From contig JAEYOE010000012.1 of the NCBI GenBank assembly GCA_023412005.1, forward strand, positions 248,001-312,000: a stretch of 64,000 bases of DNA. Direction: 5' to 3'. The translations under genes were made by a program, and so were the position numbers. Of this stretch, positions 54,379-63,877 are shown in pieces. Under the pieces are notes generated by a model that did no database searches, was not told the DNA's origin, and saw nothing but the letters and a program-made list of their open reading frames with translations. Numbering within the stretch: the first letter of the stretch is position 1; the number at the start of each line of letters is the position of its first letter. Source of the stretch: Bacillota bacterium. GTDB taxonomy: Bacteria; Bacillota; Clostridia; Christensenellales; SZUA-584.

Positions 54379-55980
54379 ATCAACACCAACAATGAAATAA
54401 CAAAAGAGGTTGCGCGCAGGCGAACCTTTGCCATCATATCGCACCCGGATGCCGGTAAAACAACGCTGACGGAGAAGCTGCTACTGTACGGCGGTGCCAT
54501 TCGTCTGGCGGGCGCCGTTAAAGGCCGAAAAGCTGCCAAGCATGCCGTGTCCGACTGGATGGAGATTGAGAAGCAAAGAGGTATTTCGGTTACATCCAGT
54601 GTGATGTTCTTCGATTACAACGGCATCCGCATCAACATTCTGGATACACCGGGCCATCAGGACTTCAGCGAAGACACCTACAGAACACTGGCAGCGGCAG
54701 ACTGCGCCGTGATGCTTATCGACGGCGCGAAGGGTGTGGAAGCACAGACAAAAAAGCTGTTTCATGTGTGCCGCATGCGCGGCATTCCGATATTCACGTT
54801 TGTGAACAAGCTGGACAGATTTTGCAAAAGCCCGTTTGAGCTGATGGATGAGATCGAGAAAACGCTCGGCATACGGTCTTGCCCCATGAACTGGCCGATC
54901 GGAGAAGACGGTATGTTCAAAGGCGTGTTCGACCGCAAAACCTCGCGTATCGAGCTTTTCGAAGCGCAGGGGCATGGGCAGGAGATTGTCCGGTCGCAAA
55001 GCACATCGCTCGACGACAGCGCACTGCGTGATTTGCTGGGAGAGCGGCTGCTGGGCAAGCTCTGCGACGAAATCGCGCTGCTGGATATAGCCGGAGACGA
55101 ATTTGATATGGAGAAAGTGAAGAACGGCCAGTTAACACCTATGTTTTTCGGCAGTGCCATGACGAATTTCGGGGTTAAACCGTTTCTTGATGAGTTTGTG
55201 AGCATTGCGCCGCCGCCTTCTGAAAGAGAAAGCACAAAGGGGACCATCAGTCCAAGCAGCGAGCGTTTTTCGGGATTCGTGTTTAAAATTCAGGCCAATA
55301 TGGACCCGGCGCATCGCAACCGAATCGCATTTATCAGAATCAGTTCGGGTAAATTTGAAATCGGCATGGAGGTTGTGCACGAGAGAACAGGCAAAACGCT
55401 GCGCCTCGCGCAACCGCAGCAGTTTTTCGCGCAGGAAAGAACAACGGTGGAGCAGGCTTTTGCCGGTGACATCATCGGCGTGGTGGATACCGGGCTTTTA
55501 AATATCGGCGATACACTGTGTGAAAGTAAGGAGACGTTCAGATTTGAAGGGATTCCCATGTTCCCGGCCGAGCATTTCGCGCAGGTGCGCACGCCTGATG
55601 CCATGAGAAGAAAACAGTTTCTGCAGGGGATCAATCAGATTGCGGAGGAAGGCGCGATTCAGGTTTTCAAGCAGCCGAATCTCGGCGTGGAAACGCTGAC
55701 CGTCGGTGTGGTGGGGGTGCTTCAGCTTGAGGTGCTGACATACCGAATGAAATATGAGTACGGTGTCGACATACTGATTGAACGGCTGCCCTATACGCTG
55801 GCCAGATGGGTGGTGGCTAAAAATGTAACGCGTGACCTGCTCGGGTTTTCGGACAACGCCAAAATCGTGGAAGACCGTTTTCAAAGGCCGGTTATACTCT
55901 ACAAGGATGAGTGGACGCTCAGACGTGCCGAAGATAAAAACGAGGGTGTCACGTTCCTTGATATTCCGCCGTCTGTATAA
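54379..55980 (+). CDS. prfC: Peptide chain release factor 3 (translation GTPase)
   Basis: RF3 recycles RF1/RF2 from the ribosome with GTP. The frame reads NNEITKEVARRRTFAIISHP, then DAGKTTLTEKLLLYGGAI (P-loop), GISVTSSVM (switch I), DTPGHQDF (switch II) and NKLD, followed by the RF3 domains II-III. About 533 residues match the family length. There is no in-frame ATG, GTG or TTG at the natural start. The frame is closed by TGA at 54373-54375, and an ATC codon lies 8 bases after AGGGGAG. An ATG at 54372 is in another frame (MTYQHQQ). So either a rare ATC start or a single-base indel near the start applies. The first ordinary start, GTG 54547, would lose the P-loop. Confidence 0.85.
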   Translation: MNTNNEITKEVARRRTFAIISHPDAGKTTLTEKLLLYGGAIRLAGAVKGRKAAKHAVSDWMEIEKQRGISVTSSVMFFDYNGIRINILDTPGHQDFSEDTYRTLAAADCAVMLIDGAKGVEAQTKKLFHVCRMRGIPIFTFVNKLDRFCKSPFELMDEIEKTLGIRSCPMNWPIGEDGMFKGVFDRKTSRIELFEAQGHGQEIVRSQSTSLDDSALRDLLGERLLGKLCDEIALLDIAGDEFDMEKVKNGQLTPMFFGSAMTNFGVKPFLDEFVSIAPPPSERESTKGTISPSSERFSGFVFKIQANMDPAHRNRIAFIRISSGKFEIGMEVVHERTGKTLRLAQPQQFFAQERTTVEQAFAGDIIGVVDTGLLNIGDTLCESKETFRFEGIPMFPAEHFAQVRTPDAMRRKQFLQGINQIAEEGAIQVFKQPNLGVETLTVGVVGVLQLEVLTYRMKYEYGVDILIERLPYTLARWVVAKNVTRDLLGFSDNAKIVEDRFQRPVILYKDEWTLRRAEDKNEGVTFLDIPPSV

Positions 55981-56037
55981 ATAGGTTAAAGCGCTTCGTT
56001 TAATGACGAAACGCCGACTGAACCAAAGAGAATCAAA

Positions 56038-56076
56038 GAAAAGCCGCGAAGCCATGAGACTTCAGCGGCTTTGTTG
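56038..56076. terminator. Terminator between convergent prfC and GGDEF/HD-GYP genes
   Basis: AAAGCCGC-GAAG pairs with CTTC-a-GCGGCTTT, then TGTTGTTG. The AAA/TTT flanks let it work on both strands. Confidence 0.75.
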
Positions 56077-56106
56077 TTGCTGCGATACTGTCACAGTGCT
56101 TATCTT

Positions 56107-58002
56107 TCAGCTTGTCAAACTCATATTATAGATCTTCTGTTCAATAAACAGATTGACCAAGTTCGGATCAAACTGTGTGCCGGCATTCAGTTTCAATTCT
56201 TGAATCGCAGCCTCCTGCGACATCGGTTTGCGGTAGGGCCGCTCGCTGGTCATCGCGTCATACGAATCCACAACGGAGAGTATTCGTGACAGAACGGGTA
56301 TCTCATCACCCTTGAGACCTCTCGGGTAGCCGTTTCCGTCCCACCGCTCATGATGAAACAAAATGTACTCGGAGATGCGAATAAATTCCGGTACAGATTG
56401 AGCAATGCGGCTGCCGATTTCGGAATGCCGTTTCATAATACTCCATTCATCGTCGTTCAGCTTGCCTGGTTTGTTGAGTATGGCATCCGGAATGCCGATT
56501 TTGCCGATATCATGAAGCACACCCAGCAGTTCCAGCTCCTGCATCGCGGATTGATGGAGTGACATGGCCTGTCCCATTTTTCTGCTCAATTGCATTAAGC
56601 GGTTGGCATGTTCTTCTGTTTCGTGGCTTTTTTCGAACAAAGTCTTCTTAAACGATTCAAGTACCGAATTGCGATAGCTGCGGCTGTTGAGCATTTTTTG
56701 TGTATACATCACTTCTTCAGCCGTATTGATGACTTTTGCTATGTCTTCATGGAAATTTTTTCGGGATGCATAGCCTAAGGAAATGGATAAATTAATACCT
56801 CGCCCAGCTGATTCTCTGCACTTGTTATTGATATCTTGACATATATTTTCGGCTTGTTTTGATTCGCAGTCGGGCAGCAGAATAATATACTCGTCGCCGC
56901 CCCATCTTGCAACAATACCATTATCGCCGCAGGATTCATTAAGAATACGGGCAGTCTCAATCAAAAAGCGGTCTCCCTCCGCATGGCCCAGCACATCGTT
57001 AACCATTTTAAGGCCGTTGACATCGCCCAGTATGATCGACAACGGATAGCAGTGCGTCGCTTCTATTCGTTTAATTTCTTCTTCGAAATACCGGCGATTG
57101 TACAAATTCGTTAAGCTGTCGTGATAACTGAGATATAAAATCTCATCTTGCCTGGATACTTTCTCTGTCACATCCCTGAAAACCATCACGACGCCCAATA
57201 CATCTTTGTCTGTGCCCAGAATGGGCGAGGCGCTGTCTTCAATGATTCGGCTTTCACCGGTCTTGGAAACCAATACAGTGCGGCTTTCCATTTCTATCAT
57301 TCTTCTTTCTTGCAGCACCTTTTCTACCGGCGTTTCGGCCTGCTCACCTGTTAGTTCATTGTGCAGATGCAAAACCAGATCAATCGGCTTGCCCATGGCA
57401 TCCCCGGCGCTCCATCCGGTGAGCTTTTCCGCTACAGGGTTCATCAGCGTTATCTTTTTATGTTGATCGGTGGTAATAACAGCATCGCCGATGGCCAATA
57501 GTGTAACTTTGAGTCGTTCTTTTTCGTAGAACAACTCTTGTTCTTCCATTTTTCTTTTCGTGATATCCTCATAAACACCGAGCAACCCGAATATCTGTCC
57601 GTTCGCGTCTTTAAGCGGCACTTTCGTTGTTCTTGTCCAAATGGGGTCTCCGTCGGCTGTTGTGTGCGGTTCTTCTATGTTAATTCTCGCAATTCCGGTT
57701 TGCATAATATCGGCATCATCGGCTCTGTATTTTTCGGCCATCGCAAACGAGGGTGTGCTGTAATCATTTTTTCCGATAAGCTGATCTGGCGATTCTTTAC
57801 CGGCTTCCGTTGCGAATAGCTGATTGCAGCCGAGAAAATCGGAGTTTTTATCCTTCCAGAAAATCGGCATCGGAATTGTATCTAATACTTTTTGCAGCAG
57901 TTCGTTGGCCAGAATAAGCTTTTGCTCGCTCTGTCTCAATCTTTCATCAATGCTCATTGATAACTCTTTTCTGGTTAGGTTCTCATCTGCCTGATTTACC
58001 AT
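56107..58002 (-). CDS. PAS-PAS-GGDEF-HD-GYP c-di-GMP turnover protein
   Basis: The protein has 631 residues and no membrane segments. It has a coiled start, PAS 1 (about 35-150, VLDTIPMPIFWKDKNSDFLG), PAS 2 (about 165-285), GGDEF (about 290-445) with an intact GGDEY near 368, and HD-GYP (about 455-625) with LHDIGKIGIPD and HHERWDGNGYPRG. The first enzyme type makes c-di-GMP and the second degrades it, so the net direction may depend on the PAS signals (redox, haem or ligand). No RxxD inhibitory site precedes the GGDEY motif. The start at 58002 is supported mainly by frame; M16 is possible. It may set the c-di-GMP level read by PelD. Confidence 0.9.
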   Translation of the reverse strand: MVNQADENLTRKELSMSIDERLRQSEQKLILANELLQKVLDTIPMPIFWKDKNSDFLGCNQLFATEAGKESPDQLIGKNDYSTPSFAMAEKYRADDADIMQTGIARINIEEPHTTADGDPIWTRTTKVPLKDANGQIFGLLGVYEDITKRKMEEQELFYEKERLKVTLLAIGDAVITTDQHKKITLMNPVAEKLTGWSAGDAMGKPIDLVLHLHNELTGEQAETPVEKVLQERRMIEMESRTVLVSKTGESRIIEDSASPILGTDKDVLGVVMVFRDVTEKVSRQDEILYLSYHDSLTNLYNRRYFEEEIKRIEATHCYPLSIILGDVNGLKMVNDVLGHAEGDRFLIETARILNESCGDNGIVARWGGDEYIILLPDCESKQAENICQDINNKCRESAGRGINLSISLGYASRKNFHEDIAKVINTAEEVMYTQKMLNSRSYRNSVLESFKKTLFEKSHETEEHANRLMQLSRKMGQAMSLHQSAMQELELLGVLHDIGKIGIPDAILNKPGKLNDDEWSIMKRHSEIGSRIAQSVPEFIRISEYILFHHERWDGNGYPRGLKGDEIPVLSRILSVVDSYDAMTSERPYRKPMSQEAAIQELKLNAGTQFDPNLVNLFIEQKIYNMSLTS

Positions 58003-58173
58003 AACGGCACCGCTTTCTCAATATTTATGATAAACAACCGTAAGAGCAAATAGAATTCGCCACATTTTATGCCAAAAGAATAGCAGACAATACTTAACGC
58101 ATACTGAACATTTAGCCATTACTAGAAAACATAACTGTTTCTTGAATACAAAAATATGCCGGCGAATCGGGCT

Positions 58174-60072
58174 TTACTGTTGTTTGCGCATATGTTTTTG
58201 TTTGTACAAGTGGCTATCTGCTTTGTCGATGATTTGTGTCAGAGAAAGCTTTTCTTCTGCTTTCTGCAGGAACCAGCCGTAGCTTGCATTCACGGCGTAG
58301 GGCTTTACTGAATGCTCATTGTGCAGCACGCAGTACGAATGCATTGTGCGCAGCATGGAGCTTAAGGTTTTTTTGTCAGGTACGAGGCCAACACAAACAA
58401 ATTCATCGCCGCCCATGCGCGCGATGATGTCGCCCGGGCGGGAACAATGCCGCAGCATATCGGCAATGACCCGTATCGCTTCATCTCCGGCCGCATGGCC
58501 GTGAATATCGTTGATGCGCTTTAATCCGTCGAGATCGATATAAATGGCAAAAAGCATACCATTTGCGACAGAGCTCAACAGGGCTTTTGCCCGCTTTTCC
58601 AAGCCTCTTCGATTCAGCAAACCGGTTAAAGGATCGTGCAGGCTGATTTCCTCGAGCTGATCGGAATACCGTTTCAATTCATCCTTGGTTCTCAGATTTT
58701 CCATGGCGAGACGCACGTTTTTAACCCATATTCGGTGCATATAGCTGCTGGAATGGCTGAAGTCAAAAGCAATATATCCAAACGTTCGCTTTCTGTAATA
58801 CAGTGGCGCAAACACAAGCGAAGATGAATGGTTGTCCAGCAAGGGAAGAACATCCTTAGTTTTAAATTTCATACCCGTGTATGTGGTACCGTCGATAATG
58901 CCCAGCATCAAGGTAATCTCATCGGGGTAATCTTCCTGAATGCGCGAATGATTCGTAAAACTGACTTCATCCACACAAAAGTACAGATGTTTGTAAGAGA
59001 GTACGCGAGCCAAATACGCAAGCTGGTTGGCGATGTCCTGCAACGTATAGGTTCCTGTCAGCAGTTCCATCATGGATGAGCTGATGTTGTCGTATATACG
59101 CAGCTCGTCAGCGTCGATCACCAGCTCTTTTACCAATTGTCTTTCGTCCATCGGCGCTGTGTCTTTGCAGCCGCATGAGCCGGCAATCACAATCTGCGCG
59201 TTAAACCGCCAATCTTTTTTTATCTGCTTGCCCATAAGCACATCGTCGATGATGCTGACGGTTCGCCTGCCCATTTCAAATAAAGGCTGCTTGACTGTGG
59301 TGATACGCGGTATATGATGCGCCGCATTATGTACACCATCGTATCCGGAAAGGGCGATGTCTTCCGGCACACGCAGTCCGCGCCGTGTCAGTTCAGCGTA
59401 CGCGCCCAACGCAATATTATCATTGGCGCAGACAATGGCTTGCGGCAGCGCAGAGCTGCACTGCAAAAACCGGGAGATCGCGTCGCGAGCACATTCTCTG
59501 CTGAAGTCCCCGGAAAAAACACGATCATCATCATACGCGATTCCGTATTCGGCCAATACGCGTTTGAAAGTGTTCAGCCGAAATTGTGCATCCGGGTTGC
59601 TGGGGGGGCCGGATATATAATTGATTCGCGTAAACTGATGATCGGAAACAAAATGCCTTATCAAGGCTTCCATACTGCCGTTATCCACCGTATCCACGCT
59701 GTACGACCCATTAATGGATGGGCCGATATTCACAACCGGCATACCGTTTATAGGCAGCACCTTTCTCAAATAGTCAACGGTTTCCACGGAGGTGATGGTA
59801 TTGGTGGCTGCGATGATGCCATCGAAGCTGTGCATATCCGGCAGCTTCAATAGCTTTAATTCGCCTTCATTATTTTCGTTGACGGCGTGATTGACTCCGG
59901 ATGCAAAAAAGAGCACCGAATAATCAAGGATATCGGCTTGCTTGACGATGCCTTCACACAATGTGTGTTGATAATAATCACTGATACCGTTAAGAAACAC
60001 AGCGATTTTTCGTTTTCTCGCGGTTCGGCAGACATTGACTTTTTCGTCATTGGCACCAAACAATTTCGGCAT
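58174..60072 (-). CDS. Cytoplasmic LacI-type sugar sensor fused to a GGDEF diguanylate cyclase
   Basis: The protein has 632 residues with no signal peptide or membrane segment. Residues 22-310 form a LacI-type ligand-binding domain (RKRKIAVFLNGISDYYQHTL, AIVCANDNIALGAYAELTRR, GLRVPEDIALSGYDG). The DNA-binding headpiece is gone. A GAF-like region follows (about 320-460), then GGDEF with active Gly554-Gly-Asp-Glu-Phe558 and the inhibitory site Arg545-P-G-Asp548. A cytoplasmic sugar or nucleoside would thus control c-di-GMP synthesis, with product feedback. The domain design is seen in some Firmicutes, but the ligand is unknown. Confidence 0.9.
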   Translation of the reverse strand: MPKLFGANDEKVNVCRTARKRKIAVFLNGISDYYQHTLCEGIVKQADILDYSVLFFASGVNHAVNENNEGELKLLKLPDMHSFDGIIAATNTITSVETVDYLRKVLPINGMPVVNIGPSINGSYSVDTVDNGSMEALIRHFVSDHQFTRINYISGPPSNPDAQFRLNTFKRVLAEYGIAYDDDRVFSGDFSRECARDAISRFLQCSSALPQAIVCANDNIALGAYAELTRRGLRVPEDIALSGYDGVHNAAHHIPRITTVKQPLFEMGRRTVSIIDDVLMGKQIKKDWRFNAQIVIAGSCGCKDTAPMDERQLVKELVIDADELRIYDNISSSMMELLTGTYTLQDIANQLAYLARVLSYKHLYFCVDEVSFTNHSRIQEDYPDEITLMLGIIDGTTYTGMKFKTKDVLPLLDNHSSSLVFAPLYYRKRTFGYIAFDFSHSSSYMHRIWVKNVRLAMENLRTKDELKRYSDQLEEISLHDPLTGLLNRRGLEKRAKALLSSVANGMLFAIYIDLDGLKRINDIHGHAAGDEAIRVIADMLRHCSRPGDIIARMGGDEFVCVGLVPDKKTLSSMLRTMHSYCVLHNEHSVKPYAVNASYGWFLQKAEEKLSLTQIIDKADSHLYKQKHMRKQQ

Positions 60073-60518
60073 ATGATTCTCGTTTCTTATTAAACTGATT
60101 GCAGAAAGGGTTTATGTTTAATAATTAACACAATTTATAAGCAAGTGCAAGGGGTGTGGTTTAAATCGGGGCAATCCTTCGTTGAATTGCCGGCTCAAAT
60201 ATCTCTTGTGTATGGCCGCTTGAGTAATCGCTGATTCAATTTGGAGCACTGACTTTGGTGCCATCGCGCATTTTTCGGCTTTCGCTGTGCGTTAAAAAAC
60301 GTATTCACTGATGGTAACGTTGATATCACAATGATAAAGCCGTCATGGAATCATGACAACGTGAAAAACCGCTTTGAGTGTATCTTTAAAACTTGAAGTT
60401 GCTTATTTTGCCGCAGCTTGGTTTCGGTAAGCAAAAAAAGGATTATAAATACAAACAAGGGTTCGGTTGAAAACCGTTACGATAAAAGACAAAGAATACG
60501 AGAAAAGGTGGGGGTTTT
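60073..60518. promoter_or_regulatory. Divergent intergenic region with a small palindrome
   Basis: This 446-base gap between the LacI-GGDEF gene and the amino-acid transporter has no gene. GTCATG-gaat-CATGAC at 60342-60357 is a perfect short palindrome and possible operator. AAGGTGGGGG at 60506-60514 is the ribosome site of the transporter. No consensus promoter stands out. Confidence 0.4.
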
Positions 60519-62777
60519 TTGAAAAAGATTTTTTTTGCGACGGCATTGCTTCTTTTTTTGTCTCTTTTAGGCGGCTGCGCCGCCAGTGCAAATGAAAAAT
60601 TCACTTCGGTTGACGACCTCAATCACAAGCGCATCGGTGTCTACACGGGAACGATCTACGACAAATTTGCGGTGGAACGTTTTCCGGATGCGCAGATACT
60701 GCGATTCAACAGCATTTCAGATTTCGTATTGGCGCTGAAGGACAACAAAATTGATGCCGCTATTTCCAATTTGTATTCCGCAAAAAACGTGATACATACC
60801 AACCCCGAAATCGGAATATTGACCGATGATGTGTTGAATTTCCCCATCGGCATCGGCTTTAACAAGGGCAACCCAGAATTGCGCGAGCGGTTTAACGCTT
60901 ATATCAAGGGCATAAAGGAAGACGGCAGTTTTGACACGATGTACGACAAATGGTTCTTAAACGACCCGGAAACGGTACCGATGCCCGAGTATGTGCCGGA
61001 CCCGGCGGGAGAAAAAGTTGTGCTCGGCGTCGCGGTGGGCGATCTGCCCAATGTGGGCTTCGTGAATAATACGTATGTGGGCTTTGACATAGAGCTGATT
61101 CAAACGTTTGCCCGAAAAGAAAAGCTCAATCTTGAAATTAAAACGATGGATTTTGCAGCGCTGGTGGCAGCGCTCGCGGCGGGCAAGGTGGATATGATTG
61201 CCGACTGCATCGCCATCACCGAGGAACGCAAACAGCAGGTGGATTTCAGCGATCCGTACATGGAAGACAAATCCGCCATCATTGTGCGTAACAGCAGCCT
61301 TGATGAATCGCTGCAGAATGAGGGCATGAAGACCGTAGAGGATATCGCCAAGGGCAGGGTGGGCGTGCTTCAAGGCTCGGTGCACGATTCTTATATGCAG
61401 CAGAACTTCCCCGAAGCGCAGGTTTTACAGTATAAGAGCTACCCGGATCTGGTGCTCGCTGTGAAGTCGGGCAAGGTGGATTCCGGGTTTATCACCTCAG
61501 AATCGTTTGGGGTGCTGCAAAAGAGTGAACCCACGCTGAGAATGCTTGTTGATAACGTATTCGAAGCGTCAATCGGCATGGGTTTCCACAAGGGAAACGC
61601 CGAGCTGCGTGATGCGTTCAACGCGTTTTTGCATGATATTAAAGACAACGGCGTGTACGATGACTGGGTGAAGCGGTGGTATCAGGACGGTTCCACCGAA
61701 ATGCCGGCGATCGACAACAAGCAAGACAACGGTCAGCTCATTGTCGGTGTGGTGGGCGATAAAGGTTTGCCGTTTACGGTGATACAGAACAACGAGCTGA
61801 TCGGGTCGGATATCGAGCTGGTGCAGCGCTTTGGGGCCTATCTTGGCAAGGAGATCGTATTTCAGGATATGGAGTTTGGGAACCTGATTGCCGCCGTTAC
61901 CACCGACAAGATCGACATGATTGCAAGCACGCTGATGATTACGGACGAACGCAAGCAGCAGATCGACTTTTCCGATCCGTATTATGCGCTGCATGCCTGC
62001 GTTTTCGGGGCAGGCGGTGAGGCCACAGCGTCGGTTCCGTTTTTTCAGGGCATAGCGGATAGCTTTAACAACAACATCATCAAGGAGCAGCGCTATTTGC
62101 TGATACTCGACGGCCTGAAAACCACGGCGGTGATCTCCGTGCTGTCGATACTGTTCGGCACGCTGCTGGGTGCGCTGGTGTGCCTGATGCGCATGTCGAA
62201 AAAAGCGCTGCCGAGGGGTATCGCGAAGGTGTATATCTCGCTGGTGCGCGGGCTGCCTGTGCTCGTGCTGCTGATGCTGATTTTCTATATCGTGTTTGCC
62301 AAGGTCAAGATCGATGCGGTTTTCGTCGCGGTGCTTGCGTTCGGCATGAACTTCGCGGCGTATGTAGCGGAGATGTTCCGCTCGGCCATTAGCGGCATTG
62401 ATATGGGGCAAACGGAGGCGGGCATAGCCGGCGGCTTCACCAAAGCGCAGACGTTTATCTACATTATTATGCCGCAGGCTGTGAGACGCGTGCTGCCCGT
62501 CTACTCGGGCGAGCTGATTTCGCTCGTGAAAATGACATCCGTCGTCGGTTACATTGCGGTGCAGGATTTAACCAAGGCGGGCGATATCATCCGCAGCCGA
62601 ACGTTTGAAGCGTTCTTCCCACTGATCATGACGGCGGTGCTGTACTTTGGAATTTCAGCGCTGATTATTGCGCTGCTCAATGCGGTGGAACGCCGAACGA
62701 ACCCCAAATGGAAAAGAAAAAGAACGGTGCGAAAAACACAGGTTCAAGAAGCATTGTCAGCCGGTAAGGAGGCATAA
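60519..62777 (+). CDS. Polar amino-acid ABC transporter: permuted binding-protein domains fused to the permease
   Basis: The protein has 752 residues. A TTG start and lipobox LLGGC make it an anchored lipoprotein. The binding-protein pieces come in unusual order: a C-terminal portion only (about 27-150, DLNHKRIGVYTGT to YDKWF), a complete domain (about 164-395, VVLGVAVGDLP to WVKRWYQ), and an N-terminal portion only (about 402-503, QLIVGVVGDKGLPF to FSDPYY). Then comes the HisM/GlnP-type permease (about 515-735, EAGIAGGFTKAQTFIYIIMP as the ATPase-docking loop). The lone C- and N-portions could together make a second, circularly permuted binding domain. The ATPase gene follows 3 bases on. Confidence 0.9.
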   Translation: MKKIFFATALLLFLSLLGGCAASANEKFTSVDDLNHKRIGVYTGTIYDKFAVERFPDAQILRFNSISDFVLALKDNKIDAAISNLYSAKNVIHTNPEIGILTDDVLNFPIGIGFNKGNPELRERFNAYIKGIKEDGSFDTMYDKWFLNDPETVPMPEYVPDPAGEKVVLGVAVGDLPNVGFVNNTYVGFDIELIQTFARKEKLNLEIKTMDFAALVAALAAGKVDMIADCIAITEERKQQVDFSDPYMEDKSAIIVRNSSLDESLQNEGMKTVEDIAKGRVGVLQGSVHDSYMQQNFPEAQVLQYKSYPDLVLAVKSGKVDSGFITSESFGVLQKSEPTLRMLVDNVFEASIGMGFHKGNAELRDAFNAFLHDIKDNGVYDDWVKRWYQDGSTEMPAIDNKQDNGQLIVGVVGDKGLPFTVIQNNELIGSDIELVQRFGAYLGKEIVFQDMEFGNLIAAVTTDKIDMIASTLMITDERKQQIDFSDPYYALHACVFGAGGEATASVPFFQGIADSFNNNIIKEQRYLLILDGLKTTAVISVLSILFGTLLGALVCLMRMSKKALPRGIAKVYISLVRGLPVLVLLMLIFYIVFAKVKIDAVFVAVLAFGMNFAAYVAEMFRSAISGIDMGQTEAGIAGGFTKAQTFIYIIMPQAVRRVLPVYSGELISLVKMTSVVGYIAVQDLTKAGDIIRSRTFEAFFPLIMTAVLYFGISALIIALLNAVERRTNPKWKRKRTVRKTQVQEALSAGKEA

Positions 62778-62780
62778 CCG

Positions 62781-63866
62781 ATGATTACGATAGAGAATTT
62801 GTCTAAAAACTTCGGTGATTTAAGTGTGCTCAAGGACATCAGTACGCAGATTCAAAAGGGTGAAGTGATATCGATCATCGGCCCAAGCGGCACAGGCAAG
62901 AGCACGCTGCTGCGGTGCCTGAATTTGCTGGAAACGCCGAGCGGCGGCAGGATTACCATCGACGGTGTGGATATTATGCAAAAGAGTGCCGATGTCCCCA
63001 AGGTTCGCCGCAAGATGGGCATGGTGTTTCAGTCTTTCAACCTTTACGCGCACTTAACGGTGCTCGATAATCTGACAATCGGCCCGGTGAAGCTGCTGAA
63101 AAAAACGAAGGACGAGGCAGAACGACAAGCGGTTGACATATTGAAGATGGTGGGGCTGGCCGAAAAACGCGATGCATTTCCGGACGAGCTGTCCGGCGGG
63201 CAGAAGCAGCGCGTGGCCATCGCACGGTGCCTTGCGATGGAGCCTGAAATTATACTGTTTGACGAACCGACCTCCGCGCTGGATCCGACCATGGTCAGCG
63301 AGGTGCTTGCGGTTATCCGGCGGTTGGCCAAGCAAGGCATGACAATGGCGATAGTGACGCACGAGATGGATTTTGCAAAAGATGTTTCCAGCCGTGTTTT
63401 TTATATGGACGAAGGGTTTATATACGAAGAGGGGAGTCCAAGCGAGATTTTCGAAAACCCGAAGAGGGACAAAACGCGCGCGTTCATTCAAAGGCTGCGT
63501 ATTTTTAAGCAGGAAATTGAGAGTGAGGACTTTGACCTTTACAAGCTTAACGCGGGCATTGAAGCATTTTGCGCGAAGTACACCGCAGACAGAGCGGTGT
63601 TGCGAAACATACTGCTGCTCACGGAGGAGATGCTTGTTCAAATGCTGCTGCCGGTGAAGCAGGCGGGTACGCCTGTCGTGCTGACTTTGGAGTATGCGGA
63701 AAGAAAAGGCGAGTTTCAGGTGATATTCGATTACAGCGGACAGCGCTGCAATCCGCTTGAGACGGCGGGGGACGACAGCCTGTCAAAGATGATTATCAGC
63801 AGAATCGCCAAGGACTGCTGCCATACCTACGAGTGCGGCGTTAATCAAATCAGAATGACAATTTAG
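62781..63866 (+). CDS. GlnQ-type ABC ATPase with a C-terminal degenerate RsbW-like domain
   Basis: The protein has 361 residues. Residues 1-242 are a polar amino-acid ATPase: GPSGTGKST, LSGGQKQRV, ILFDEPTSALDP, THEMDFA. Such ATPases normally end here. About 115 more residues resemble HATPase_c_2 anti-sigma kinases: LLLTEEMLVQM, FDYSGQRCNPLE, SLSKMIISRIAKD, VNQIRMTI. The asparagine that holds Mg-ATP in RsbW/SpoIIAB is Gln287, and the glycine boxes are eroded, so this part may bind a partner without kinase activity. A STAS gene, the usual RsbW partner, follows directly. The similarity is my own reading and needs a profile check. Confidence 0.82.
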   Translation: MITIENLSKNFGDLSVLKDISTQIQKGEVISIIGPSGTGKSTLLRCLNLLETPSGGRITIDGVDIMQKSADVPKVRRKMGMVFQSFNLYAHLTVLDNLTIGPVKLLKKTKDEAERQAVDILKMVGLAEKRDAFPDELSGGQKQRVAIARCLAMEPEIILFDEPTSALDPTMVSEVLAVIRRLAKQGMTMAIVTHEMDFAKDVSSRVFYMDEGFIYEEGSPSEIFENPKRDKTRAFIQRLRIFKQEIESEDFDLYKLNAGIEAFCAKYTADRAVLRNILLLTEEMLVQMLLPVKQAGTPVVLTLEYAERKGEFQVIFDYSGQRCNPLETAGDDSLSKMIISRIAKDCCHTYECGVNQIRMTI

Positions 63867-63877
63867 GAGGAATAGAT

